A stretch of DNA of 64,000 nt from Castanea sativa (GCF_040712315.1 NC_134021.1:26400001-26464000), one strand, 5' to 3'; positions 1 to 11,075 are shown, numbered from the stretch's first letter. Notes: generated from the sequence alone by a model not told the origin. Numbers and translations: made by a program.

Positions 1-496
1 TTCAGAGCCTATTTAAGGACTCTACAAAACTTGACAGACAAGAAAATATATTCTGAAATAACTCCTAATTGATACCTTACCATATCAGGAATCAAGTTTG
101 ACCTAAAAAGCATTAAATGCACCTAAAAACAAGGAAAATACCTAAAAAACGTACTAAATAATAAAACCCTAAATAAAAGCTGATTTGGTCTGAAATTAGC
201 AGATCTAAAATAGGAAAAAATCTGCCTTAACTGATACAGAGCTGGAAAGTCAATCAGCCATTAATTCATGCCATAAATCACTCCCAATTAAGTCAGATCA
301 GCCCTAAATAGCTTCAATTAAATTTACTACACTTTCATCTTCCTTTGGGCCAAGCTTGGAACATCCAGCGTTAGAATCAGCCCAAATCTCTTGAATCAGC
401 CCATTAAGTGCTTCTTGGATCTTCTTGGATCTTGCTCTTGTAATAAGCCCAACTGGAACATGCAATGGATCCTTGAATGCTTGTTGATTCTCATCA
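1..496 (-). repeat. Gypsy LTR fragment (same family as G1 LTR)
   Basis: The first ~130 bases match the 3' LTR of the nested element G1 (about 12495-12640) nearly base for base. Both carry the stretch with cttgacagacaagaaaatat and the later cattaaatgcacctaaaaac. After that the two diverge, so this is a related but longer variant of the LTR. It ends in CATCA at 492-496, the same terminal bases as the G1 LTR, which runs TGATG to CATCA. The next base already belongs to a copia LTR. It is a truncated LTR whose other end lies outside the window. Confidence 0.7.
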
Positions 497-1823
497 CTAT
501 GTAAATTTCAGAATTTAAGAACAAGATGGAGTACATTGGTGTGGAGAAATTCAAAACAAAGATTAGAAGCACTTGGGAATACTTTTAATCTTCACTCCAA
601 TTTCACTTTACGCCCAAGATGTGTGGTCTCTCAATCAGATTTCAAGGGGAGAATGAAAGTGTGTCTCACACTCTCTCTCACACCGTTTCTTATTTTTTGT
701 CTTTCTAATAAAAATTCTGTATGTTTCTCCCTTTATAACTAATTGATTATCTAATTGGGCTGGCCTATTGGGCCTTTCCAATTGGGCTTTAGTGTGTGGC
801 TTGGAGTTGGACCAAAAGGGACCAATAAGACACTATCTCCAATGGGCCTTGGGCTTTTCCGTCAACTCTTGACAAGTCCAAAGTTACCATTAATTATATT
901 TAATACCACTATATTAATATAATTGCACTCTAGGCCTTATTAATAAATTATATCCCAAGACTTTATTATACATGCAACCCCTTCATAAAATATTCGTAGT
1001 AACACAAAGTCATAAATGTAGACTGCCACTTTGTAAATTACTACATCTTATCCTTGAGTACCCGGTTTAATCCTTTAACGTTATTCATTATATATTTATG
1101 AAATCCAATTTCATAAATATATACTTTAGTAATTTCTTACTAAAGTGGTTAGGCTTAACTCTCTGAATAACTGAACCCATTAAACTTATCTCAATGGAAT
1201 ATTTTATATCTCCATCAAGAGACTATGAATTCTATCTTGAGAATATATGTTCCATCAACACTAAATGTGGCTGCCCAACATACTGAGGTTTTGACCGTCA
1301 CTTTAGATCTCACTCCTGATATATCAAAGCAACCTACACCTCATGATCAAGTCCATTATTCTCTCAGGATTAAGAGTTCATGCAAATAGAAGTCGTGAGA
1401 TTTATTATTCATTTGATAGTCGTTAGGAGAATAATAAATCTCACAGCGATCCTGTTCAATATGTCTTAACTCTTAAAACATATCAACATATCAACTAGAA
1501 GTCTCCATTTCCATGATCAAGACAAACCATCTTAGTGGATACGTTATAGTCTTCACAGATAAAATGCCCAATTTCATCACCGACTACGAACTATAAATTC
1601 TGAGTTTACAAAGAACTTGTGATTTACATCTTCTGTGACTTTTCACATAAATCACATACAATGCATCTCATGGACTATATGATAATGTCCCATATTCATA
1701 TTACCATTATTTTAGATAATAATAAAATAACTTTATCAATCACAATATTAAGTCATACATCATGTCATACATAATGTCATACATAATATCATACAATAGG
1801 ATTTAAGGGCACAAATCCTAACA
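497..1823 (-). repeat. Copia LTR family A, copy A1 (3' LTR of C1)
   Basis: This is nearly identical to the LTR at 7194-8611 but lacks about 80 bases at the low-coordinate end, where it abuts the gypsy LTR fragment. On the minus strand it begins TGTTAGGATTTGTGCCC at 1823. It carries perfect inverted repeats at 1091-1121 (14-bp arms), 1395-1444 (15-bp arms) and 1618-1656 (9-bp arms). Near the U3 end there are repeated catacataatgt-type units. The flank at 1824-1836 (taaagcccaattg) replaces the polypurine tract expected there. Confidence 0.9.
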
Positions 1824-1838
1824 TAAAGCCCAATTGCC

Positions 1839-2870
1839 CTAAAGACTATTGTGCACTAATCTAACTCCCATTGCTTCCAAATGTGACTCGAAAATCCTTT
1901 GAGGCAAGGTTTTGGTAAAAGGATCTGCTAGATTATTTGCACTTTCAATCTTTGCTACCACAACATCTCCACGAGTAACAATGTCTCGAATGATGTGGTA
2001 CTTCCTCTCAATGTGCTTTCCTTTCTTGTGATTCCTTGGATCATTGGATTGTGCAACTGCTCCACTATTGTCACAAAACAATGTGATGGGAACTTGCTCC
2101 ATTCTCATAACACCAAGATCAGAAAGGAATTTCTTGAGCCAAACAGCCTCCTTTGCTGCTTCAAAAGCAGCAACGTACTCGGCTTCCATGGTGGAGTCCG
2201 CAATACAAGATTGCTTAACACTCCTCCAACTTATGGCTCCACCTCCCAAGGTGAAAACACATCCTGAAGTGGATTTTCTGAAATCTAGATCTAATTGAAA
2301 ATCTGAATCTGTATAGCCAATGTGAATCAAATCCTCACTTTGGTAAACAAGCATATAATCTCTCGTTCTCCTAAGATACTTGAGAATATGCTTTATAGCT
2401 TGCCAATGTTTTGGTCCTGAATTTGATTGATATCGGCTGACCATGCCAACTGAATAACAAATATCTGGTCTAGTACAAAGCATGGCATACAAGAGACTTC
2501 CCACTGCAGAAGCATAAGGAACTTGTCTCATCATATTTTCTTCCTCTTGAGTCTTAGGCCTTTGGTCATCAGACAGAGGAACTCCATGTCTAAAAGGAAG
2601 CAATCCTTTCTTGGAGTTTTGCATGCTAAACCGTTCTAGGACCTTATTTATATATCCAGCTTGTGATAAGCCTAACATCTTATTCTTCCGATCTCGCCAA
2701 AGCTTGATCCCTAGAATAAAGTTAGTCTCACCCAAGTCCTTCATATCAAATTGGCTTGACAACCAAACTTTAACCGATGACATTACCCCTACATCATTCC
2801 CAATGAGTAGAATATCATCAACATAAAGCACTAGGAACATTACTACTTTGTCTCGATGTCTTTTGTACAC
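1839..2870 (-). pseudogene. C1 pol: reverse transcriptase C-terminal part and RNase H
   Basis: This is the last open segment (343 codons) of the C1 polyprotein. It shows the copia RT active-site motif YVDDILL near its start (about 2806-2835) and the RLS/LGIK palm region. It then has the copia RNase H with TDSDFQLD, STSGCVF, SCIADSTMEAEYVA and CDNSGAVAQS, and the usual copia C-terminus LADPFTKTL. It is in frame with the upstream segment, from which a TAG at 2934-2936 separates it (a Trp codon in relatives). The enzyme would copy element RNA into DNA and remove the RNA strand. The RNase H portion looks complete; the RT is damaged upstream. Confidence 0.92.
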
Positions 2871-2933
2871 ACATGGTTCATCAAAATTTTGTTCAAAACC
2901 AAATGACTTGATTGCTTGATCAAATTTGATGTT

Positions 2934-3884
2934 CTACGACCTAGATGCTTGTTTAAGTCCATAAATGGACCTATTCAACTTGCATACCATATGCTCTTGG
3001 TTCTTTGCTATGAAACCTTCCGGTTGCAACATGTATATTTCTTCTTCAAGATTGCCATTAAGAAATGCAGTCTTGACATCCATTTGCCAAATCTCATAAT
3101 CATAATGAGCAGCAATGGATAAGAGAATTCTAATAGATTTAAGCATGGCTACTGGCGAAAAAGTTTCATCATAATCAATACCTTCTTTTTGTGTATACCC
3201 TTTCGCCACTATATCATTCATTGCTTCATCATAAGTGTAAGGATTCGATTCAGCCTCTTCTGAGATAGCCTCATAAGTTTCTCCCAAACCTATGAATCTT
3301 ATTGGAGGCCGAATAATCCTCCCACTACGACGAGGCAGTTGTGTACTAGACATCTCATGAGTAGTATCTTGTGGTGTATCTAATACAGTCACATCATCCC
3401 TAGTTTCATCCATTGGTTGTTCAACTACAGGTTCATTCATTTCAGCCAAGACAACTCTACTTCTAAGAGTAAAATTATTCATATAGTCATTTTCCAAGAA
3501 TTTAGCATTTGTGCTAACAAACACTTTATTATCCTTATGACCATAGAATAAACCTCCAATTGTTCCTTTTGGATACCCTACAAAAAATACCACTTCTGTT
3601 TTAGACTGTAACTTGTCAAACTTTCCTTTCAATACATGTGCTGGACAACCCCAAATGTGGAGATGTCTCATACTAGGCTTACGCCCATTCCACAACTCTA
3701 CAGGTGTTTTAGGAATAGACTTCGAAGGTACTAAATTAACAAAATACATTTCAGTATTTAAGGCATATCCCCAAAATGAAATTGGTAGAGTCGAATAACT
3801 CAACATGGACCTAACCATATCTAAAAGAGTCTTATTCCTTCTTTCTGCTACACCATTTTGTTGTGGAGTTCCAGGTGCAGTCAA
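2934..3884 (-). pseudogene. C1 pol: integrase C-terminal half and RT N-terminal part
   Basis: This 316-codon open segment starts in the integrase core at [16 protein letters not shown], which carries the catalytic Glu. It continues through the conserved copia IWGCPAHV and GYPKGTIGG segments, then into RT with [31 protein letters not shown] and YGLKQASRS. The RT N-terminus is internally deleted: YDEAMNDI is followed directly by VAKGYTQ, where copia RTs normally have roughly 60 more residues (including the KWIYKRK-type segment). The deletion keeps the frame. The segment ends at TAG 2934-2936 and begins after TAG 3885-3887. Confidence 0.9.
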
Positions 3885-4646
3885 CTAGGATATAATCCCA
3901 TTTTCAATCAAGTAATCCTTAAAAACACCAAGAAGGTATTCGCCACCTCGATCAGATCGAATGGCCTTTATGTGTTTACCCAATTGATTCTCAACTTCAG
4001 CCCTAAACTCTTTGAACTTTTCAAAGGCTTCGGACTTCCGTTTCATTAGGTACACATAGCCACCTCTTGCTTGGATTGACATAGGACCACATACATCTGA
4101 ATGTACTAGTTCTAGCAAATCTTGGGCTATTCTACCCTTTGCATTAAAAGGTTGTTTGGTCATCTTACCTTCCAAACAAGATTCGCAAATTGGAAAACCA
4201 TCAAAGTCCATGGGCTGTAAAAGTCCATCTTTGATTAGTCTTTGAATCCTACTTGAATTGATATGACCTAAACGCAAGTGCCATAGATATGCATCTCTAG
4301 TAGAAGGAAACTTTCTCTTTAATGATTTTACATGAGAGCTACTATCTAATTCAGAATTGTATAATTCATGCTTATCAGGAGTTAAAATATAAAAACCATC
4401 CACAATATTGCCAGAACAGATAAACACTTTATCCTTCTTTATTACAACATTGTCTTTCAAGATAACACAATATCCATGTTTACCTAAGTAAGTTACAGAA
4501 ATTAAATTCCTACGAACATTAGGTACATACAAACAGTCTTCCAATATTAAAACTCTGGACTTAAAACACAAATTAAACACTCCAACAGTTTCAACTGGAA
4601 TCTTACTCCCATCAGCCAAAGTAAGAAATAGTTCACCCTCATTCAA
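3885..4646 (-). pseudogene. C1 pol: protease C-terminal part, GAG-pre-integrase and integrase core
   Basis: This 253-codon segment begins in the retroviral-type protease region (LADGSKIPVE, VPNVRRNLISV). It has the integrase zinc-binding HHCC region (WHLRLGHIN and CESCLEGKMTK) and two catalytic positions, LVHSDVCGP and RSDRGGEY. Between them about 15 residues are missing: C2 reads GGY, EYFITFTDDYSRYCY, then VYLM, whereas C1 goes straight from GGY to VYLM. That removes a core strand, so integrase is probably dead although the frame is kept. It is in frame with gag across TAG 4671-4673. Confidence 0.92.
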
Positions 4647-4670
4647 CTTTCTGGTCTCCTGGAACCCCTG

Positions 4671-5606
4671 CTAAGAATTGCAGATATGATTAGTACAACC
4701 TGAATCCACACACCAGGAATTCGTTGGATTCTCTACCAAACATATTTCAAGAAGAAATGAACTTTTCATACCCTTATTCTTGGCAGCCTTGAATGTTGGA
4801 CAATTCCTCTTCCAATGTCCTTTCTCACCACAATGGAAACACTTTCCTTTGGTTTTCTTTCCTTTGTTAGCAACCCCTAAGGCAATTTGTTTACCATCTT
4901 TCTTAGTGAAGTCCTTCTTCCTCTTCTTCTTCTTCTTCTTCTTACCCTTGCCTTTCGACTTAGGTTGAGAAGTAGAAGCTTCACCCACATTGGCTTCAAC
5001 ACTAGAAGTACCAAGGATGCCTTCCGCCGCCACTAACTCATTCATTAATTCAGACAAAGAATAAATCTTTTTGTTCATATTGTAATTGAGTCTGAATTCC
5101 TTGAATGATTCTGGTAATGACTGGAGTATCATATCCACTTGGGATTCTCCATCAATGTCGGCACCTAAAACTTCTAATGTGTTCAGATTAGCAATCATCC
5201 TAAGACAATGCTCCCTCACTGAACTTCCTGCAGCCATTTTGGTATTATAAATTTGCCTCATGGTTTCTTGCCTTGCAGAACGGCCTTGCTCACCAAACAT
5301 CTCCTTCAGACTATGCATTATGTCCGAAGCAAATTCTACATCCTGAATTTGATGCTGTAGAACATTTGAGATAAATGCTAGGATATAGCACTTGGCCATC
5401 TCATTAGATTTCTGCCAACGATCATATCGCTGTTTTTCCTCAAAATGAGCATCTAATGAAGGAAAGGTAGGACATGGTTGAGTAAGCACATATTTGTGCT
5501 CTTCAGCAGTAAGAACAATGTCCAGATTTCTTTTCCAATCAACATAGTTGGATCCAGTCAGTTTGTTTTGGTTAAGAATAAAAACAAGTGGGCTAAATGA
5601 TGTCAT
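4671..5606 (-). CDS. C1 gag and start of protease
   Basis: This 311-codon ORF begins MTSFSPLVFILNQNKLTGSN, the usual start of this copia gag (DUF4219/UBN2-like N-terminus). The retrotransposon gag body follows, with EMFGEQGRSAR and LQSLPESF. A lysine-rich tract encoded by a CTT-repeat on the plus strand lies at about residues 220-233. A CCHC zinc knuckle CFHCGEKGHWKRNC is at residues 256-269. The protease active site DSG is at residues 301-303, so the gag stop at 4671-4673 falls inside protease. C2 has TTG where C1 has TAG, so the stop is a point mutation and the ancestral product was a single gag-pol polyprotein. Gag forms the cytoplasmic particle that packages element RNA. Confidence 0.93.
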   Translation of the reverse strand: MTSFSPLVFILNQNKLTGSNYVDWKRNLDIVLTAEEHKYVLTQPCPTFPSLDAHFEEKQRYDRWQKSNEMAKCYILAFISNVLQHQIQDVEFASDIMHSLKEMFGEQGRSARQETMRQIYNTKMAAGSSVREHCLRMIANLNTLEVLGADIDGESQVDMILQSLPESFKEFRLNYNMNKKIYSLSELMNELVAAEGILGTSSVEANVGEASTSQPKSKGKGKKKKKKKRKKDFTKKDGKQIALGVANKGKKTKGKCFHCGEKGHWKRNCPTFKAAKNKGMKSSFLLEICLVENPTNSWCVDSGCTNHICNS

Positions 5607-6499
5607 GATAAAATCTGAAAATAATAAACATGAATATAATAAGCAAACTGGACATTATCAATTTAGCATATAAGCATATAATATGGAACCTTAATAAAAC
5701 CATAAAATAATATATGCAACAACAACCCAATCTCATATTCAATATCCCTCAGCATAGAGTGAACATAAAATACAATGATTGATTGAGAACTATTCTCATT
5801 ATTAGTGCTATCATGATAACTCTTATCAAACACTAATAATATGCCGTTTTACATCTAGCCTCTAAGTAATAATAGTAAGAACTCAGCCTAGAGGATATTA
5901 TAATACTTAGTCTAGTGTATACCATTGTCTAGAATCATGTGTAACCACATTTCATCCCTTTAACAGGCTTATTTTGTAGTACCATGATAAAACACCCTCC
6001 GCATGGAATGCAAAGCTTGAAGCTAAGACAAGGTGTTTATCAAACCACTAAAAACCAGGAAATTCAATCTTGTAGGACCATGAAATAAATACTCTCCGCA
6101 TGGAATGCTAAACTCGAGGCAAAGACAAAGTATATATTTCACACTACTATGAACCAACAATGGAGGCCATGAGATCCAACCCTTGTATCTCTCTCCCACT
6201 AGATATTTTAAATTAAAGGTTTTTAAGGTTAAGAACCATAATAATGCTAGACACGTGAAAAAACATAATCCTAATCTCATTAGGAATAAATTTCATTAAA
6301 CTAGCATTAACATATATAAATATATATAACGTCATAAAAACCTTTATTACATATAAAAATTCATATTATATATAATATAATATAATATATAAATTAATAT
6401 ATGTAATATATAATTATTACACTATATATATATATATATATAATATAATATAATATACCTATATAACTTTACATATAACTTACAATTGGTCAATGTAAA

Positions 6500-6553
<54 letters not shown>

Positions 6554-6555
6554 TA
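6500..6555. repeat. (TA)n microsatellite
   Basis: A long TA dinucleotide run with one TG interruption lies in the C1 leader. Shorter TA runs lie on either side (about 6420-6445 and 6653-6674). Confidence 0.95.
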
Positions 6556-7014
6556 TGGCCCACGGTTGAATTGCTTGGTGTGCAAATTCAAGATGGAATT
6601 CATGAAGTCAAGGATTCCATATTTACAATAATATCTATTGGGTCCCACTTGCAATATATATATATATATATATACACACAGATGGATCTTTTCCATGGCC
6701 ATAAAACATGCAAGACAAAAAAAACTTTGAATAGTCAACCCATGCAAGGACATTCAAACCATGCAAGCCATGAAATAACATTCAAACGGTGCAAGAGATA
6801 AGTCCAAACAGTGCATGCATTTAACAGTTGCAAAACAGTTATTTCATAAATCAATAACCGTATCTAAGAACCATAAAGACACAGCACTATTCACTTCATC
6901 TTGTGGGCATCATTCACGCACAGTACATATCTATGCAATCCCATATTCTTCCATTAATAAAACTAAGAACACGGCACTTGATCAACAATAATATATATCC
7001 TTGTGAAGACACAG

Positions 7015-7018
<4 letters not shown>

Positions 7019-7061
<43 letters not shown>
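7019..7061. repeat. (CA)n microsatellite
   Basis: About 21 uninterrupted CA units lie in the C1 leader. The similar C2 leader has none, so the expansion came after the two elements diverged. Confidence 0.95.
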
Positions 7062-7062
<1 letters not shown>

Positions 7063-7179
7063 GTGATGCAATTCTCTTCATTATATCCAAATGATGCAGA
7101 AAATTGAAAGACAAAGATAACGGTTTTCTTAAATTCTAAAATTCAATCACGCGATATACAATCATGATATGAAAACCTG

Positions 7180-7191
7180 GCTCTGATACCA
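7180..7191 (-). promoter_or_regulatory. C1 primer binding site
   Basis: On the minus strand this reads TGGTATCAGAGC, complementary to the 3' end of initiator tRNA-Met, the usual primer of plant copia elements. It lies two bases from the end of the 5' LTR (7194). Confidence 0.93.
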
Positions 7192-7193
7192 AT

Positions 7194-8611
7194 TGAAGGA
7201 AAAATTCTGGTTTTGTATCTCATACAAAACACATAGCGGAAGCAACAAACAAGGATCTATTTCATTCATGATTGATAACGTGCACTATGTAAATTTTAGA
7301 ATTTAAGAACAAGATGGCGTACCTTGGTGTGGAGAAATTCAAAAAAAAGATTAGAAGCACTTGTGAACACTTTTAATCTTCACTCCAATTTCACTTTACG
7401 CCCAAGATGTGTGGTCTCTCAATCAGTTTTCAAGGGGAGAATGAAAGTGTGTCTCACACTCTCTCACACACCGTTTCTTTTTTTTTTTCTTTTTAATGAA
7501 AATTCTGTATGTTTCTCCCTTTATAACTAACTGATTATCTAATTGGGCTGGCCTATTGGGCCTTTCCAATTGGGCTTTAGTGTGTGGCTTGTAGTGGGAC
7601 CAAAAGGGACCAATAAGACACTAGCTCCAATGGGCCTTGGGCTTTTCCGTCAACTCTTGACAAGTCCAAAGTTACCATTAATTATATTTAATACCACTAT
7701 ATAAATATAATTGCACTCTAGGCCTTATTAATAAATTATATCCCAAGACTTTATTATACATGCAACCCCTTCATAAAATATTCGTAGTAACACAAAGTCA
7801 TAAATGTAGACTACCACTTTGTAAATTACTACATCTTATCCTTGAGTACCCGGTTTAATCCTTTAACGTTATTCATTATATATTTATGAAATCCAATTTC
7901 ATAAATATATACTTTAGTTATTTCTTACTAAAGTGGTTAGGTCTAACTCTTTGAATAACTGAACCTATTAAACTTATCTCAAGGGAATATTTTATATCTC
8001 CATCAAGAGACTATGAATTCCATCTTAAGAATATATGTTCCATCAACACTAAATGTGGCTGCCCAACATACTGAGGTTTTGACCGTCACTTTAGATCTCA
8101 TTCCTGATATATCAAAGCAACCTACACCTCATGATCAAGTCTATTATTCTCTCAGGATTAAGAGTTCATGCAAATAGAAGTCGTGAGATTTATTATTCAT
8201 TTGACAGTTGTTAGGAGAATAATAAATCTCACAGCGGTTCTGTTCAATATGTCTTAACTCTTAAAACATATCAACATATCAACTAGAAGTCTCCACTTCC
8301 ATGATCAAGACAAACCATCTTAGTTGATACGTTATAGTCTTCGCAGATGAAATGCCCAATTTCATCACCGACTACGAACTATAAATTCTGAGTTTACAAA
8401 GAACTTGTGATTTACATCTTTTGTGACTTTTCACATAAATCACATACAATGCATCTCATGGACTATATGATAATGTCCCATATTCATATTACCATTATTT
8501 TAGATAATAATAAAATAACTTTATCAATCACAATATTAAGTCATACATCATGTCATACATAATATCATACATAGCATCATACAATAGGATTTAAGGACAC
8601 AAATCCTAACA
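7194..8611 (-). repeat. Copia LTR family A, copy A2 (5' LTR of C1)
   Basis: A full-length LTR of 1418 bp that starts TGAAGG and ends CCTAACA on the plus strand. On the minus strand it is TGTTAGG to CCTTCA. It carries the hairpins seen in A1, plus gatgaaat/atttcatc at 8346-8366. Its outer edge touches the truncated inverted LTR of C2 at 8612 with no target duplication. C1 transcription would start in this LTR and run leftwards. Confidence 0.93.
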
Positions 8612-9032
8612 TAAAGCCCAATTGGAAAGGCCCAAAAGGCTAGCCCAATTAGATAATTAATTATAAGTAGAGAAACATATAGAATTTTAAAAATATGAAA
8701 AAGAGTGACATCATTGTGAAATGATGTGTATGTGAGTATTGGACACTCTCTCATTCTCCCTTGAACAAAAACTGATTGAGAGACCACACATCTTGGGTGT
8801 AAAGTGGAATTGGAAGTATTTTCAAGTACTTCCGATCTTTATTTTGAAATTCACCACATCAAGGTACACTCTCTTGTTCTTGAATTTTGAAATTCACCAC
8901 ATCAAGGTACACTCTCTTGTTCTTGAATTTTGAAACTTACATAGTGCATGTTATCGATTGCGAATGAAGTAGATCCGTTAAATTTCCTCTGTGTATGTTT
9001 TGTATGAGATACAAACCATGATTATTCCTACA
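8612..9032 (+). repeat. Copia LTR family A, copy A3 (truncated 5' LTR of C2)
   Basis: This is the last ~420 bases of an A LTR in plus orientation, ending at CTACA just before a primer binding site. The first ~970 bases are missing and are replaced by the abutting inverted LTR of C1. It contains a 43-bp tandem duplication (8841-8883 and 8884-8926) absent from the other copies. Confidence 0.9.
8841..8926. repeat. 43-bp tandem duplication in LTR A3
   Basis: attttgaaattcaccacatc and the next 23 bases occur twice in a row, followed by a partial third copy. Other A LTRs have one copy. Confidence 0.95.
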
Positions 9033-9034
9033 AT

Positions 9035-9046
9035 TGGTATCAAAGC
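9035..9046 (+). promoter_or_regulatory. C2 primer binding site
   Basis: This reads TGGTATCAAAGC, one base different from the tRNA-Met-complementary site in C1, two bases after the LTR end. Confidence 0.88.
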
Positions 9047-10207
9047 GGTCTTCAATTTCCAATTTGTATAACATGTTTTATGAGTTTTGGAATCAAGAAT
9101 GATAGTTTAATGATGTTAGAAAGTTATTTGATTGATTTTCTGCATGGTGATTGAAATTATGTTTTGATGAAAACTGAAATTGATGTTATGATGTTGTTTA
9201 AGTTTGATATTAAGTATGTTAATTTGAACTTTAAGGTTTTAACATCAATGGAAATTAGTTTAGATATCAATCTCTGTCTATTATTTTCATATGATGGTTG
9301 CTTGTTCATGAAAAACCATTGAAAACGCTTCAAGAAAAATTCTGATAATTCGAAGTTCACGAGGTTCGATCGATTGAAAATTGCTTTCGATCGATCGAGT
9401 GAATTGGTGGCCAATCTACTTGATTTGATTGATACCCGATTGCTAGTTAATCGATCAAATTTAATTTTTTGATCATTGAGAAGCGATCAAGTACCGATCG
9501 AGCCAGGCAGATAGCCAGGTTTGAACTTTTTAATTTTTTTGATCAATCGAAAGAAGGAAATTTTGAATTTTTCTAAGTGTTTTCAAGTTTGTGAAAAAGT
9601 GCAAGGCTGTGAGTGATTAGATTACACATGATTTCTAAATAAAAACCTTTATTTTGAAACATCTAATGGGAGAGAGATACAAGGGTTGGATCTCATGGCC
9701 TCCATTGTCGGTTTATAGTAGTGTGATTAAACACCTCGCCTTGGCGAATATGCCTTGCTCCCTTTGGAGGGTGTTTAATTCATGGTACTACAGATTAAAC
9801 TTCTTAATGATGGATAATATGTGTTTTTACATTAAGAACAACCATGCTACCGTGGAGTTACTTAATGACTCACATAGAATTCAGTCAATGGTGTACACTA
9901 GACTAAGTTTAATGTTAACCTCCCTTCAGTGCCATGTCATTATTACTTAGAGGCTAAAGGAAAAATGGCATATTATTAGTGTTTGATAAGAGTTATCATG
10001 ATAGCACTAATAATAAAAATGGTTCTCAATCAATTATAGTGTTTATAATTTACTTGCTTCCAAGGAATTTTAAACATGGGATTGGGTTGTCGTTGCATAT
10101 ATTATTTTATGGTTTTATTAAGGTTCCATATTATATGCTTATATGCTCAATTGATAATTTCCAATTTACTTATTATATTCATATTTATTATTTTTCAGAT
10201 TTGAACA
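9047..10207 (+). other. C2 leader, no gene
   Basis: This lies between primer binding site and gag. A Ty3-like rich stretch of gatcgatcgag units occurs at about 9365-9510. A segment near 9655-9800 resembles the C1 leader (the ggttggatctcatggcctcc stretch). No conserved coding region is seen. Confidence 0.6.
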
Positions 10208-11075
10208 TGGCATCATTTAGCCCACTTGTTATTATTCTTAATCAAAACAAACTGACTGGATCCAACTATGTTAATTGGAATAGAAATTTAGACATTGTTC
10301 TTATAGTTGAAGAGAACAAATATGTGCTTACTCAATCTTGTCCTAGCTTTCCTTCACTAGATGCTCCTTCTAAGGAAAAACAGCGATATGATTGTTGACA
10401 GAAATCTAATGAGGTGGTCAAGTGCTACATTCTCGCGTCCATCTCAAATGTTTTACAGCATCAAATGCAGGATGTAGAACTAGCTTCGGACATCATGCTA
10501 AGTCTGAAGGAGATGTTTGGTGAGCAAGGCCGTTCAGCAACGAAAGAAACCATGAGGCAAATTTATAATACCAAAATGGCTGAAGGCAGTTCAATGAGGG
10601 AGCATTGTCTTACAATGATCTCTAATCTGAATACATTGGAGGTTTTAGGTGCCGACATTGATGGAGAATCCCAAGTGGATATGATACTCCAATCACTACC
10701 GGAATCATTCAAGGAATTCAGACTCAATTATAATATGAACAAAAAGATTTATTCATTGTCTGAATTAATGAATGAATTGGTAGCGGCAGAAGGCATCCTT
10801 GGTACTTCTAGTGTTGAAGCCAAAATTGGTGAAGCTTCTACTTCTTAACCTAAGTCGAAAGGCAAGGGTAAAAAGAAGAAGAAAAAGGACTTCAATAAGC
10901 AAGAGGGTAAGCAAATTTCCTTACGAGTTGCTGACAAAGGAAAGAAGACCAAAGGAAAGTGTTTCCATTGTGGTGAGAAAAGACATTGGAAGAGGAATTG
11001 TCCAAAGTTCAAAGCTGCCAAGAATAAGGGTATGAAAAGTTCCTTTCTTCTTGAAATATGTTTGGTATAGAAGCC
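10208..11075 (+). pseudogene. C2 gag pseudogene
   Basis: This is homologous to C1 gag along its whole length. It begins MASFSPLVIILNQNKLTGSN at 10208 and keeps EMFGEQGRSA and LQSLPESFKEF. It is interrupted by TGA at 10396-10398 where C1 has Trp, and by TAA at 10846-10848 where C1 has Gln. The zinc knuckle reads CFHCGEKRHWKRNC, with the Gly before His changed to Arg. A further TAG lies at about 11068. The leader shows no better start. Gag function is lost. Confidence 0.9.

Larger units (their letters stand above)
5607..7179 (-). other. C1 untranslated leader with microsatellites
   Basis: No coding region is recognisable between the primer binding site and gag. The stretch is very AT-rich and holds (TA)n runs near 6420-6445, 6500-6555 and 6653-6674 and a (CA)n run at 7019-7061. 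Two diverged copies of a ~75-bp segment sit at about 5977-6060 and 6071-6160, each containing ctccgcatggaatgc. The C2 leader (9690-9800) contains a related segment. The leader would carry dimerisation and packaging signals, but I cannot point to them. Confidence 0.7.
497..8611 (-). mobile_element. Ty1/copia element C1
   Basis: A complete-looking copia retrotransposon on the minus strand. In element order it has 5' LTR 7194-8611, primer binding site 7180-7191, a leader 5607-7179, gag-pol 5606-1839 and 3' LTR 1823-497. Gag, protease, integrase, RT and RNase H follow the copia order. Gag-pol stays in one frame throughout, broken by only three stops, so C1 is the best preserved element here. Two in-frame deletions and a replaced PPT mean it is not autonomous now. 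It lies head-to-head with C2. Confidence 0.9.

Noticed and set aside
4780..4968. Plus-strand 62-codon frame rich in Phe
   Set aside because: It is the complement of the lysine-rich part of C1 gag.
6500..7061. Long TA and CA runs as a possible origin or special regulatory site
   Set aside because: They are ordinary microsatellites inside a retrotransposon leader and vary between C1 and C2.
7324..7530. Recurring 66-70 codon frame beginning MVWRNSKQRLEAL at 536, 7324, 27339 and 51853-52053
   Set aside because: It recurs because it lies in the A LTR. Its start, frame and end vary between copies, and no protein family is known to me. It is better explained as LTR sequence.
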